Shown here: positions 1 through 7,800 of the stretch, one piece after another
Numbering within the stretch: position 1 is the first letter of the stretch
Layout: the number at the start of each line of letters is the position of its first letter
From: CBFDCQ01 sp965603355
GTDB taxonomy: Bacteria > Hydrogenedentota > CAZGCA01 > CBFDCQ01
Length of the DNA: 8,942 nucleotides
NCBI GenBank assembly: GCA_965603355.1
Contig: CBFDCQ010000105.1
Location: forward strand, 1 to 8,942
Reading direction: 5' to 3'
Made by a program: the position numbers and the translations under genes
Notes under the pieces: model-generated
Database searches by the model: none
Seen by the model: only the letters and a program-made list of their open reading frames with translations
What the model was told of the DNA's origin: nothing

Positions 1-34
1 GAGGACATTTCTACCGAGTCCACCTGAGGACATT
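1..34. repeat. two direct copies of GAGGACATT, 25 bp apart
   Basis: Exact 9-bp copies lie at 1-9 and 26-34. Further copies may continue left of the window. They are the main reason for calling an insertion-sequence end here. Confidence 0.6.
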
Positions 35-51
35 ATCAAAGAGTTATGACA
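1..51. mobile_element. probable terminal end of an insertion sequence (IS21/IS481-like), body outside window
   Basis: The nonamer GAGGACATT occurs at 1-9 and again at 26-34, a 25-bp period, and the stretch closes with GTTATGACA at 43-51. Read on the other strand it begins TGTCATAAC and then carries two spaced AATGTCCTC copies. An outer TG...CA end with several spaced internal repeats that bind the transposase is typical of IS21-family ends, and IS481 ends also begin with TG. No transposase codons are visible, since the body would lie left of position 1. The family name rests on memory of such ends and is tentative. It could instead be an unrelated direct repeat. Confidence 0.4.
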
Positions 52-68
52 CTGCACGGGCGAAATGC

Positions 69-97
69 TTGACAAAACGCGGCATAACCAGTATATT
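69..97 (+). promoter_or_regulatory. sigma-70 type promoter
   Basis: TTGACA (69-74) is a perfect -35 box, and TATATT (92-97) is a -10 box with five of six consensus bases. They are separated by exactly 17 bp. Transcription would begin near 104. It lies 18 bp inside the putative insertion-sequence end and fires into the hairpin-rich stretch ending in terminators at 285-363. It could serve a small RNA, or the gene starting at 402 through a leader. Confidence 0.7.
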
Positions 98-284
98 CAC
101 GTCTGTTGTGTCGTGCGCTCCCGGTATGCGCATACATCTTGAGTAGTCCGTATGGGTAAGTCCCATCCCCCGGCATGCCAAACCGCTGGTGTTTATCACC
201 GGTATCGTGATGTGGCAACGGGAAAGGATGACGGAGGCGTAAAATCGCCCCGAGAACCGCTTCTCATGGTTGGCTGAGAATCAG

Positions 285-313
285 CCGTTGCGGCGCTCGC
301 CGCAAACGGTTTT
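285..313 (+). terminator. terminator-like hairpin, weaker of two
   Basis: CCGTTGCGGC (285-294) pairs with GCCGCAAACGG (299-309), leaving one bulged A and a GCTC loop, followed by TTTT at 310-313. The stem is GC-rich but the T-run is short. The left arm shares bases 285-286 with the preceding GGCTGA/TCAGCC hairpin, so the two compete slightly at the base. Confidence 0.45.
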
Positions 314-328
314 CTCCGGGATGAAGCA

Positions 329-363
329 GCCACGGAACTGCCGGATTTTCCGTGGCGTTTTTT
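329..363 (+). terminator. intrinsic (Rho-independent) terminator
   Basis: A perfect 9-bp stem GCCACGGAA (329-337) / TTCCGTGGC (348-356) with a 10-nt loop is followed by G and six T (358-363). It would end the transcript begun near 104. It stands only 38 bp before the start codon at 402, so it would also attenuate that gene unless the gene has its own promoter, and none is obvious between 364 and 401. Confidence 0.75.
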
Positions 364-401
364 GTGCTCTCGATACGGTTTTACCGGCATTGAACAGGCT
401 G

Positions 402-2483
402 ATGAAACGGAATCTAAGAAATACGCTGTGCATCCTCATTGTGACACTGGCCGTGACGCCCGCGGCATTGTCACAAGTCCCTTTGTCTAACCCCTCCATC
501 AAGCTGGAGGACGAGCGGTCCGTCACAGCTGTCAGGACGGACACTCCGCCGGTGCTGGACGGGAAACTCGACGATCCGTGCTGGGCGAAGGCAGGCACGA
601 CTTCGACTTTCTTCAACGAAAGAACGTACGAGCGGTCCACCGAGCAGACCATTGTCCGCGTGGCGTACGACATGGACAATCTATACATCGCCTTTGAATG
701 TCTCGAGTCCGACATGTCCTCATTGCGCGCACGCGAAAGGCGCCACGACAGAAGGCAGATGATGAACGACGACTCGGTGTCTGTTAGTCTCGACACGTTC
801 CACGATCACAGGGGTTGTTACGTTTTCACGGCGAACCCGGCGGGTGCGCGGTTCGAGTCGAGGAAGGGCCTGGGCAGCTGGCGCAGCGGCGAGATCGGCT
901 GGGATTGCGAGTGGAAAGTGGCCACATCCCGGGCGGAGGACCGATGGTTCGCCGAGATGTCTATCCCGCTCGACGAGCTGCTCTTCGCGCGGAAGGACGA
1001 CCAGACGTGGGGCATAAACTTCAGGCGCGACGAACAACGGCTCCAGGAGGAAGGGTTCTGGTCGTTCCGCCGCGACGACACCGAGCACGCCAGGAGCTTC
1101 GGCGAGCTTCACGGACTGGACCTGAGGAAAACGGTGTTGAAGCGCCGACCGGTTTTCTCTCCATACGTGAGCGGCACGCACGAGTTCGGCGATGAGCGTG
1201 ACAGCGAAGTTAGTGTCGGCGGTGACATGTGGTACAAACTCAACACTAATGTCACCAGCGCTATCACGATCAACCCGGATTTTGGGCAGGTCGAAACCGA
1301 CGCGGACGATATCGTGCTGAGAGACACTGAGCGGTTCTTGCCGGAACGTCGGCCGTATTTCAAAGAGGGTATGGAGCTTTTCGAAACACCTATACGGACC
1401 CTGTTCCACAGTCGCAGGATATTCGATATCGATTACGGCGCGAAAGTATCCGGCAAGTCCGGTCCGTACAGTTTCGCCCTCCTCGACGCTGAAGGTGACA
1501 TAGTCCGGGACGAACAACAGATATCCGGCAACTACCTCGCGGCGCGCGCCTTGCGTGACCTGGGTAAGGAATCCACCATCGGGGTACTGGCGACAAACTC
1601 CGAGCGGGAAGACGGGTACAACCGTCTGGCCGCGGTCGACACTTTCTTGCGGCTGCCTTACGATCTTGACCTCTCATCCCAGTATGCCATAAGCTGGCGT
1701 GGAGACGACGTGGACGAGTCGGACGAGTGGACCGATGACGCGTTCCGACTGAGCGTCACCCGTGGCGAACGTCCGTTCTGGGCGACGCTGAGCTACGTCG
1801 ATATCGGAGAGGATTTTGAGCCGGATCTGTCGTTTATCTCCCGCAAAGACATCAGGGGTCCCGCACTATCACTGAACTATCGCCGCGACCTGCAGAGCAC
1901 GCGCTACCACGATGTTTCCGGACAGTTTCGGACAGCGTTATACGAGAACCACGACGGCAAGACCATCCTGCGAGACTACGATTTCAAGTCCGGATTCCGC
2001 CTTAACAACGGTCTTGAGTTTGGCATGGGGGGGGCGAAGGAGTTCCACGATCCGTACGACAACTACAACGCTGGCGTCCAGTTCGGGCTCAATGCGCTGG
2101 ACAGGTCGCGGTCCACACAGCTGAGGCTGAGTACAGGCGAGTTCGAGGAGGTGCCTTACAATAGCGTGAGGCTCCAGCAGGGTATTGTGCCCATTGAAAA
2201 CCTGACCGTGGCGCTGAACGGAGAGTTTCGACGCGAGGAACCCGATGACGCCGATGACGAGGACGTGTGGCTCACACGCATGGTCTGCAACTACGCGCTG
2301 ACCGAGGATGCCTGGCTGAAAGCCTCAATTCAGTTCTCGCACGACGATCAGCGCAACTTTAACATCATCTTCAAGTGGGGTTTCATGGAAGATGTCGACT
2401 GGTACGTTGTGTATAACGAGGTGAAATCCGAGGACGACCCGCTGTCGCGGATGCTGTTCACCAAAGTGGTCTATACCTTTTAA
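402..2483 (+). CDS. exported DUF5916 protein with N-terminal CBM9-like domain and outer-membrane barrel
   Basis: 693 residues, function unknown. Residues 1-24 form a signal peptide (MKRN, hydrophobic core CILIVTLAVTP, cleavage near AALS-Q). Residues about 45-240 are a carbohydrate-binding-module-9-like beta domain, opened by the typical PPVLDGKLDDPCW (49-61). The DUF5916 hallmark follows at 291-327 (NPDFGQVETD, then RFLPERRPYFKEGMELF). Residues about 340-693 have the alternating pattern of beta strands and end in VVYTF, the terminal-Phe signature of outer-membrane barrels. Families of this type are predicted surface glycan-binding or glycan-handling proteins, but no enzyme residues are evident. 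The start at 402 is chosen because the signal peptide begins there. The frame is open back to a TTG at 270, but that would translate through the terminator at 329-363. The ribosome site is poor (AGG at 396-398). An eight-G run lies within the gene at 2027-2034. Confidence 0.85.
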   Translation: MKRNLRNTLCILIVTLAVTPAALSQVPLSNPSIKLEDERSVTAVRTDTPPVLDGKLDDPCWAKAGTTSTFFNERTYERSTEQTIVRVAYDMDNLYIAFECLESDMSSLRARERRHDRRQMMNDDSVSVSLDTFHDHRGCYVFTANPAGARFESRKGLGSWRSGEIGWDCEWKVATSRAEDRWFAEMSIPLDELLFARKDDQTWGINFRRDEQRLQEEGFWSFRRDDTEHARSFGELHGLDLRKTVLKRRPVFSPYVSGTHEFGDERDSEVSVGGDMWYKLNTNVTSAITINPDFGQVETDADDIVLRDTERFLPERRPYFKEGMELFETPIRTLFHSRRIFDIDYGAKVSGKSGPYSFALLDAEGDIVRDEQQISGNYLAARALRDLGKESTIGVLATNSEREDGYNRLAAVDTFLRLPYDLDLSSQYAISWRGDDVDESDEWTDDAFRLSVTRGERPFWATLSYVDIGEDFEPDLSFISRKDIRGPALSLNYRRDLQSTRYHDVSGQFRTALYENHDGKTILRDYDFKSGFRLNNGLEFGMGGAKEFHDPYDNYNAGVQFGLNALDRSRSTQLRLSTGEFEEVPYNSVRLQQGIVPIENLTVALNGEFRREEPDDADDEDVWLTRMVCNYALTEDAWLKASIQFSHDDQRNFNIIFKWGFMEDVDWYVVYNEVKSEDDPLSRMLFTKVVYTF

Positions 2484-2517
2484 CCAGGTACCCTAAGATA
2501 CAACCGACACACCCCCC

Positions 2518-2552
2518 TTTTTAACCGCTCCAGATTCTGGTATCATCTGGTA
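2518..2552 (+). promoter_or_regulatory. possible moeA promoter with a 10-bp direct repeat and a dyad
   Basis: TCTGGTA is repeated at 2536-2542 and 2546-2552, exactly one helical turn apart. CCAGATTCTGG (2530-2540) is a perfect dyad around a central T. TATCAT (2541-2546) could be a -10 box, with only a weak TTTTTA (2518-2523) 17 bp upstream. The layout suits a promoter overlapped by a regulator site. It does not match the ModE consensus as I know it. No regulator gene is nearby. Confidence 0.3.
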
Positions 2553-2581
2553 CAGCTTCACAGGTCGGAAAGGCAGTTGTC

Positions 2582-4507
2582 ATGAGCGGGAAGAGGTATC
2601 TGAAAAAGACAGCGTTGCAGGACGCGCTGTCCACGTTGATGGAACGAGCTGGCGGGATGGCCCCGACGGAGACGGAACTTGTCCCCGTCCCGGATGCCGC
2701 AGGTCGCGTCTGTGCGGAACTCGTGACTGCCAGGCTATCCTCTCCCCCATTTGACGTCTCGGCCATGGACGGTGTCGCCGTGGTCGCGTCAAGCGTCGTG
2801 GAGGCCTCGGAAGTGCGTCCGGTCATACTGAGAGTTCCGGACCAGGCCGCATTCGTGGATACCGGAAATCCCATCCCGGACGGGTCCGATGCGGTAGTCA
2901 TGGTGGAGTATGTCGTCGCGCGCGAAGATAGCCAGGTCGAGATCATGTCATCCGCCGTTCCGGGACAGCACATCCGTCGAGCGGGCGAGGACGTTGCCGT
3001 CGGCGACCCGATCGTCGCTGCCGGAGAGAGGATTACGCCTTCCCTCCAGGGACTGCTGCTCGCGGGCGGGCAGGTGTCCGTCCCCGTCAGGAGAAAGCCG
3101 GTCGTTTACATCGTGCCCACGGGTGGGGAACTGGTGAAACCGGGCGAGCCGGTACAAAAGGGGCAGCTCATAGAATACAACTCCGTGGTCCTCTCCGGGC
3201 TCGTGCGCGAGTGGGGCGGCGAACCGGTAGCGCTCGATCCGGTGCAGGACGACGAGTCAGCGTTGACCGCAGCAGTAAAGGACGCACTGGCGAAGTGCGA
3301 CGTGCTGGTGATAAACGGCGGGTCGTCCGCCGGGCGCGGCGATATCGTTCCGGATGTCATCAGCAGGATGGGAGAGCTCATCGTTCACGGCGTGAACATC
3401 ATGCCGGGAAAACCTCTGGCGATAGGTTTCGTGGACGGGAAGCCGGTGCTCGGCGTGCCCGGATATCCGGTTTCGGCGATAGTCGTTTTCGAACAGTTCG
3501 TCAAACGGCTCATGTCCATGCTTCTGGGCACACGGTGCCCCGCCCGCAGGACGGTCACCGCGCGAGTCGGGCGTAAGATGCCGGGCAAGCTGGGCACCGA
3601 GGAGTTCGTGCGCGTTAGACTCGCTTGTATACGCGGCGAGATGGTCGCATCCCCAATGAAACGCGGTGCGGGACAGATAAGTTCAATAGCACACGCCGAC
3701 GGGATCATGAGAATACCGGCACAGAAAGAGGGTGTTGCCGAAGATGAGATGGTAGAGATTGAGTTGCTGCGCGATGAGGACGCCATCCGGTCATCCATCG
3801 TAGGCTGCGGCAGTTATGATCCCTTGCTGGGGATTATTGACGAACTTCTGAGGAAACGTCGCGACGGGTCGCGGCTGGTTTTCACCGGCACGGGCGGCGT
3901 TGCCGCGCTGGCAGCACTCGCCCGAGGCGAATGCCATTTTGCAGCATGTCACCTCCTGGAGGCAGACACGGGCGAGTACAATGTCCCTTACGTAAAGCGC
4001 TACCTCGGAGATGCCGCAGCAGCGGTCGTAAAGGTGGCATCACGTGAAATAGGCCTGATCGTCCCGAAAGGCAACCCTCACAGCCTTGGTAGCATAAGCG
4101 GCCTGACTCGAGACGACGTGCAGTTTGTGAACAGGCAGGCGGGTTCCGATATGAGGGCGTTCATTGACGCGAAACTGCACGCTGCATCCGTCGCACCGGA
4201 GAAGGTCAACGGTTATCACCACGAAGTGCTGTCGGGCGCACAAGCCGCTGAAGCAGTCCTTTCCGGGGAAGCTAACGCGGCAATAGGCACAAGACAGGCA
4301 GCGAACAGTCTCGGGCTCGATTTCCTGCCGCTCGACCGCGACCAATATGATTTTGTCATCCCGCAGGACCTGCTCGAATCCGATCGCGTGCGCGAACTCC
4401 TTGAGGTCCTGCAATCCAACGAGTTCAAGGAATCGGCCGGCAAACTCCCCGGATACGACCTCTCGCGTGCAGGTGATGCGCGTAACGTTAGGTGCGTCGG
4501 TCCTTGA
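2582..4507 (+). CDS. moeA: MoeA molybdopterin molybdenumtransferase fused to a C-terminal PBP-like (LysR substrate-binding-like) domain
   Basis: 641 residues, cytoplasmic. MoeA inserts molybdate into adenylylated molybdopterin to finish molybdenum cofactor. Residues 1-400 are a full MoeA: PPFDVSAMDGVAV (55-67, with the conserved Asp63), GNPIPDGSDAVVMVE (95-109), RRAGEDV (132-138), PTGGELV (179-185, Glu183), NGGSSAGRGD (245-254, Asp254), MPGKPLAIG (274-282, Lys277) and PGYPVSA (293-299). The GGEL, GSSAG and PGYP variants, against GDEL, GVSVG and PGNP in the Escherichia coli type, resemble the archaeal and sulfate-reducer MoeA class. Residues about 405-625 are a PBP-like domain (GCGSYDP at 408-414, VPKGNPHS at 494-501, GYHHEVLSG at 544-552), probably a periplasmic-binding fold that senses or delivers an oxyanion; its ligand is unknown. 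This fusion is a known architecture. GGAAAGG (2567-2573) is 8 nt from the ATG. No other cofactor genes are in view. Confidence 0.92.
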   Translation: MSGKRYLKKTALQDALSTLMERAGGMAPTETELVPVPDAAGRVCAELVTARLSSPPFDVSAMDGVAVVASSVVEASEVRPVILRVPDQAAFVDTGNPIPDGSDAVVMVEYVVAREDSQVEIMSSAVPGQHIRRAGEDVAVGDPIVAAGERITPSLQGLLLAGGQVSVPVRRKPVVYIVPTGGELVKPGEPVQKGQLIEYNSVVLSGLVREWGGEPVALDPVQDDESALTAAVKDALAKCDVLVINGGSSAGRGDIVPDVISRMGELIVHGVNIMPGKPLAIGFVDGKPVLGVPGYPVSAIVVFEQFVKRLMSMLLGTRCPARRTVTARVGRKMPGKLGTEEFVRVRLACIRGEMVASPMKRGAGQISSIAHADGIMRIPAQKEGVAEDEMVEIELLRDEDAIRSSIVGCGSYDPLLGIIDELLRKRRDGSRLVFTGTGGVAALAALARGECHFAACHLLEADTGEYNVPYVKRYLGDAAAAVVKVASREIGLIVPKGNPHSLGSISGLTRDDVQFVNRQAGSDMRAFIDAKLHAASVAPEKVNGYHHEVLSGAQAAEAVLSGEANAAIGTRQAANSLGLDFLPLDRDQYDFVIPQDLLESDRVRELLEVLQSNEFKESAGKLPGYDLSRAGDARNVRCVGP

Positions 4508-4532
4508 AGCACCGTGCCGTTCGGAGTATAAT
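4504..4532 (+). promoter_or_regulatory. strong sigma-70 type promoter overlapping the moeA stop codon
   Basis: TTGAAG (4504-4509) and a perfect TATAAT (4527-4532) are separated by 17 bp. The -35 box overlaps the moeA TGA at 4505-4507. Transcription would begin near 4539, giving a leader of about 300 nt before the large gene at 4838. This separates the downstream unit from moeA. No terminator for moeA is visible before it. Confidence 0.7.
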
Positions 4533-4538
4533 GTCCTG

Positions 4539-4662
4539 TGAGACAGACTGCTGCCGGAGGAATATTCGTAACGCATCGTAGGCTGCCGAAGAGGTCCTGG
4601 CGAACCGGCTAAGTAGCAGACGCGCCGAAAGCAAGTCAACTTGGTTGCTAGAGGGCGGTACG
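4539..4662 (+). promoter_or_regulatory. foldable 5' leader of the downstream unit
   Basis: CTGCT-GCCGG (4548-4557) can pair with CCGGC (4605-4609) and AGCAG (4615-4619), with TAAGT bulged on the right side. This closes a domain of about 70 nt that contains the palindrome GAATATTC (4560-4567). A second hairpin AGCAA/TTGCT (4630-4634/4645-4649) sits directly before the GAGGGCGG ribosome site at 4651-4658 and could affect its access. I recognise no known riboswitch motif. It may be an ordinary untranslated leader. Confidence 0.3.
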
Positions 4663-4821
4663 ATGAAGAATGCCGTTCACCTTGTCGTCGCAGGAGCTCT
4701 CACACCTCCGACATTCCTTCAAGTGTCCAAGTTCGGTTCAGATCCACGTTTCGCAAAGGGAAGGCATGAGCCTCGCGTGCAGAGCAGGTTGCGGTGGGCC
4801 ACTAGCCATTCACGAGCATGA
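4663..4821 (+). CDS. possible 52-residue leader peptide or small protein
   Basis: An ATG at 4663 follows GAGGGCGG (4651-4658) at good spacing and opens 52 codons to TGA at 4819-4821. The N-terminus (MKNAVHLVVAGALTPPTF) is hydrophobic like a short signal sequence. The rest is basic and rich in Arg and Ser with no recognised domain. It lies in a different frame from the large gene, ends 16 nt before that gene's start at 4838, and abuts that gene's ribosome site. It could be translationally coupled, a leader peptide, the decayed start of an exported protein, or chance. Confidence 0.25.
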   Translation: MKNAVHLVVAGALTPPTFLQVSKFGSDPRFAKGRHEPRVQSRLRWATSHSRA

Positions 4822-4837
4822 GAGAGGGTCGAGTCAA

Positions 4838-7800
4838 ATGAAGCGTCAACACGTAGCTGTTTTGCTCACAGTCATCTCCTTGATTCTGAATTGGAGCTCA
4901 TCTTCCTATGCAGACGTGGTGGAGCAAAGGCTGCGGGACGTGGGACGTGCTGTCAGACGAGGGGAGGAGACTGACACGGCCTCGGCGGAGCAACAGTATC
5001 TGCAGTTGCTTGATGAGTTTGAAGCTCCTGAGGATGTCGGCAAGATCTACGCCGAGATCAGCAGAATGTATTGCGACGCCGGGTTGGTGGACAATGCGAA
5101 TGCCGACGGCGCTGTCAACTACGGAGAGAAAGCGCTCGAATACCCTCTCGAACCGTACAAGGAGATGCACGTATACATACACATTGGCGATGCCTTGAAC
5201 GTAAGGGACGGCGGAGCTAGCGGCGATGAATTCGCTCGGGCAAGGAGGGATATTGTCAGGCCATACTTGGAGGCATTTCGGATTGCACTTGACAACGATG
5301 TCCCAGAAGAGAGGGTCCCCCTTCCCGTCATGGGTGCCTATGAAGGCTTTGTTGTCGGGGACAGCCCGGAGTCTCAGCGACTCCGGAGGGAGCAACAAGA
5401 GCGCGAGGAGCAGCACCTTGCCGCGCGGGGGGAAGCCAAGCGCATCAACAGAATGTTCCCTCTGCGCCATGCTTCAGAAGGTCATGTGGTCTATCTTTAT
5501 TCCCGAGAGCCGCTCGCCACCGATGAACTGAGACGTATCGCCATCGAGATGCTGGAAGACCAAGCTGCCGTCGATTCTGTTATCGCCAAGGTTGAGAGCA
5601 ACATAGCAGAAAACCTCAAGAGAGAAGCTGAGAAGATGCCAGGCTCGCCAGTGAGCAAGACCGGGAAACCGGACGGCACTGAGAAGGCTCACTGCAACCA
5701 TTTCCTTTTCGTCCGCTACAACCCCGAAGAGAAAACGAGAAGCCTGGTGTTGGCGGAGGTGCGAGAGGACGGGTTCGAGCTGCGCGATGTCTTCACCACC
5801 GACGAGAGCATTAACATTCCGCGGTGCGTCGCTGGGGGTACTGCCTACCTGCTGCGCGCTATTCCATATTCCATCGACTTGGCCATCGACCTGGCAACCG
5901 GCGAGCGCCGTACCACTCCCAGACTGGCGGGGATTTCGCCCCTTGTCAAAGGCAAGAAAGGCTACAGTCTCGCGCGACAGGACCTCGGACTTACTCTCAG
6001 AGTCTATGATTTCGCCAAGGCCGCGTATCGGGATCTGGAAGTGTCTCCCGGCCATCGCGAGCCAGTCCGTGACAGAGATCCGGAGCGCGTTGCTATTTCG
6101 GCGGACCACAGACGGCTAGCGTACTTCGAACGATATAGCGGTAGAGCGAGTGGAACGGCATTCGGCGGTGCGTTCGTGTTGTGCATTGTCGACGTCGAGG
6201 CCAAAACCGTCAACCATGTCGGCCCTATAATCGGGTATATCGGGTGGAACCCGTCAAACCCTGAACCCTGGCCACCGCCATTAATCTGGCTCGATTCGGA
6301 GAAGGTGCTTTTCGTTCGAGACGTGAAGACCGACAAGTTGACCAGATGGATGAGCACAATCGATGTGCTGACAGGTGAGATGCGGGATGTGATGAAGATG
6401 CCGGGCGAATCGATTCTCGGTGCGGTGAGCTTATACGCACCTGACGGTGCTTCGCCGGCGTACATGCACATGGCTCTGTACGGAAGATACCGGATAGACG
6501 TTGAAGGTGGAAAGCTTATCGAGGACGACACCATTGGCGGCGACTTCTCGTTCTATCGTGGAGAGGACGGGACGGAGGTGCGCCACGGGGATGAGATCAT
6601 CGACCGGGTGGTGAGGCATGACCCGACAACGGGCACCGGCCATCGCATAATAAACGTCACGATCTCGCCGGATGGACAGCGCGCGCTGTGGGTGATTGAC
6701 CATCAGAGTGCTCCCCGCGAGCTCAAGTACTATGATGCCGACGAAGGAACTGTCCGCGCAGTGACGGAAGGACCGTTTGAATGGAGCGGGATGGGACAGT
6801 CCCAGACGTGGGTGCAATGGATTGCCAAGGACGATCTCGTACCGCCGCCCGAGACACCCGAAATCCCAACTGGATGGACGCCGTTTGACATCGCTGAAAA
6901 AGCATCCACCGCTGAGGCAAACAAAGAAAGCGTGGAGCCCAGGAAAAAGATACATGACTTCCTGAAGTTCACAATGACGAGCGACAAAGAGCGCTACCGG
7001 CTACACGAGCCGGTGGAACTCACGCTTTCCCTGATGAACATCAGCGACACAGATGTCGAAGTGGTGCGACCATATCCCGATGACAGGGTTGTCTCGGCAG
7101 TGCTGAACTGGACGCAGGGAGGAAGCGGCAGATTCTTCAGAGAAACCATCACCCGGGAGCAAACACAAGAGCGAGTGGTCCTGAAGGCCGGAGACATCAT
7201 TAGCGAGACTGGAACCTTCGATTTTTCTACTCCGAGTTCCTATCGGATCAGCGGCCGCTACGACCTCAATGATCACACTTTCCAGGGAAGCATCGAAGCC
7301 GCTGTGGAGTTCTCCATCGAGCCCTCACCCAATAATGATACTCTTCTCAAAGCGAAGCTCGATCGCCTCGTCACGCGACTACGCGAGGAATGTGCTAATG
7401 AGATGACCTGGAATGGCTCAAATGGTCCGACAAGTCCGCAGATGGAGGCCATCACAGAGGCGTTGAGAGACGTTGGACCATCGGCGAAACCATATCTCAT
7501 TGCCGCGATCAGGGCGGAGAGAGACGAGCGTGTGCTACTGAAACTGTACCGTCCACTGATCTACCCGCAGAGCCCCGAGGCGCTGCCTCTGTACGAGGAA
7601 CGCCTCGGAAATGGAACGACAGCGGAGAAGATTCTCATTTGTGACGGACTCCGGGAACTCCGCTGGCACGAGTCGCTCGGAGACAAAGCCTTGGGCCTTC
7701 TGATCTCGGCCCTCGAGCAACAGGACCCGTCTGTACGCCGTGAGGCGGCTAAACAACTGCGCCATGAACAACATGCCTCTATCACGGCTGCCTTTGAGAA

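Larger units (their letters stand above)
104..363 (+). ncRNA. candidate structured small RNA or attenuator leader
   Basis: A promoter-to-terminator unit of about 260 nt with no convincing ORF. Local helices visible by eye are: GGTATGC (123-129) with GCATGCC (173-179), one G-U pair, enclosing ATGGG/CCCAT (152-156/162-166); CTGGTG/CACCGG (186-191/197-202), one G-U pair; CGG-A-GGCG/CGCCCCG (232-239/246-252), one bulged A; GAGAA/TTCTC (252-256/261-265); GGCTGA/TCAGCC (272-277/281-286); and two terminator-shaped stems at 285-309 and 329-356. A perfect 12-bp palindrome GTATGCGCATAC (124-135) competes with the first helix. The motifs I know for cobalamin, TPP, glycine and c-di-GMP riboswitches, RNase P RNA and tmRNA were not found. 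If transcription reads through 363, this is a 5' leader of the DUF5916 gene, whose start is only 38 nt beyond the U-run. The family is not recognised. Confidence 0.4.

Noticed and set aside
315..345. Resemblance to the conserved loop of the bacterial SRP RNA (GAAGCAGCCA motif)
   Set aside because: Only the short core is shared; the flanking helix and the other conserved bases are absent, and the stretch is better explained by the terminator stem.
270..401. In-frame extension of the DUF5916 gene from a TTG start
   Set aside because: The added residues would precede an evident signal peptide and be encoded across two terminator hairpins.
720..1517. Long minus-strand ORF (265 codons) opposite the DUF5916 gene
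   Set aside because: It is a shadow of a strongly supported + strand gene, with no recognisable domain in its Arg- and Val-rich translation.
3796..4586. 13-bp repeat CATCGTAGGCTGC at 3796-3808 and 4574-4586
   Set aside because: One exact 13-mer pair in a window of about 9 kb is near chance expectation, and the first copy is coding sequence of moeA.
4040..4639. Minus-strand ORF (199 codons) opposite the moeA fusion and its downstream leader
   Set aside because: It mostly mirrors the PBP-like domain coding sequence, has no recognisable domain, and crosses a clear + strand promoter.
4670..4837. In-frame extension of the large exported gene from an ATG at 4670
   Set aside because: There is no well-placed ribosome site for it, it would bury the signal peptide 56 residues in, and a good start with AGGG spacing exists at 4838.
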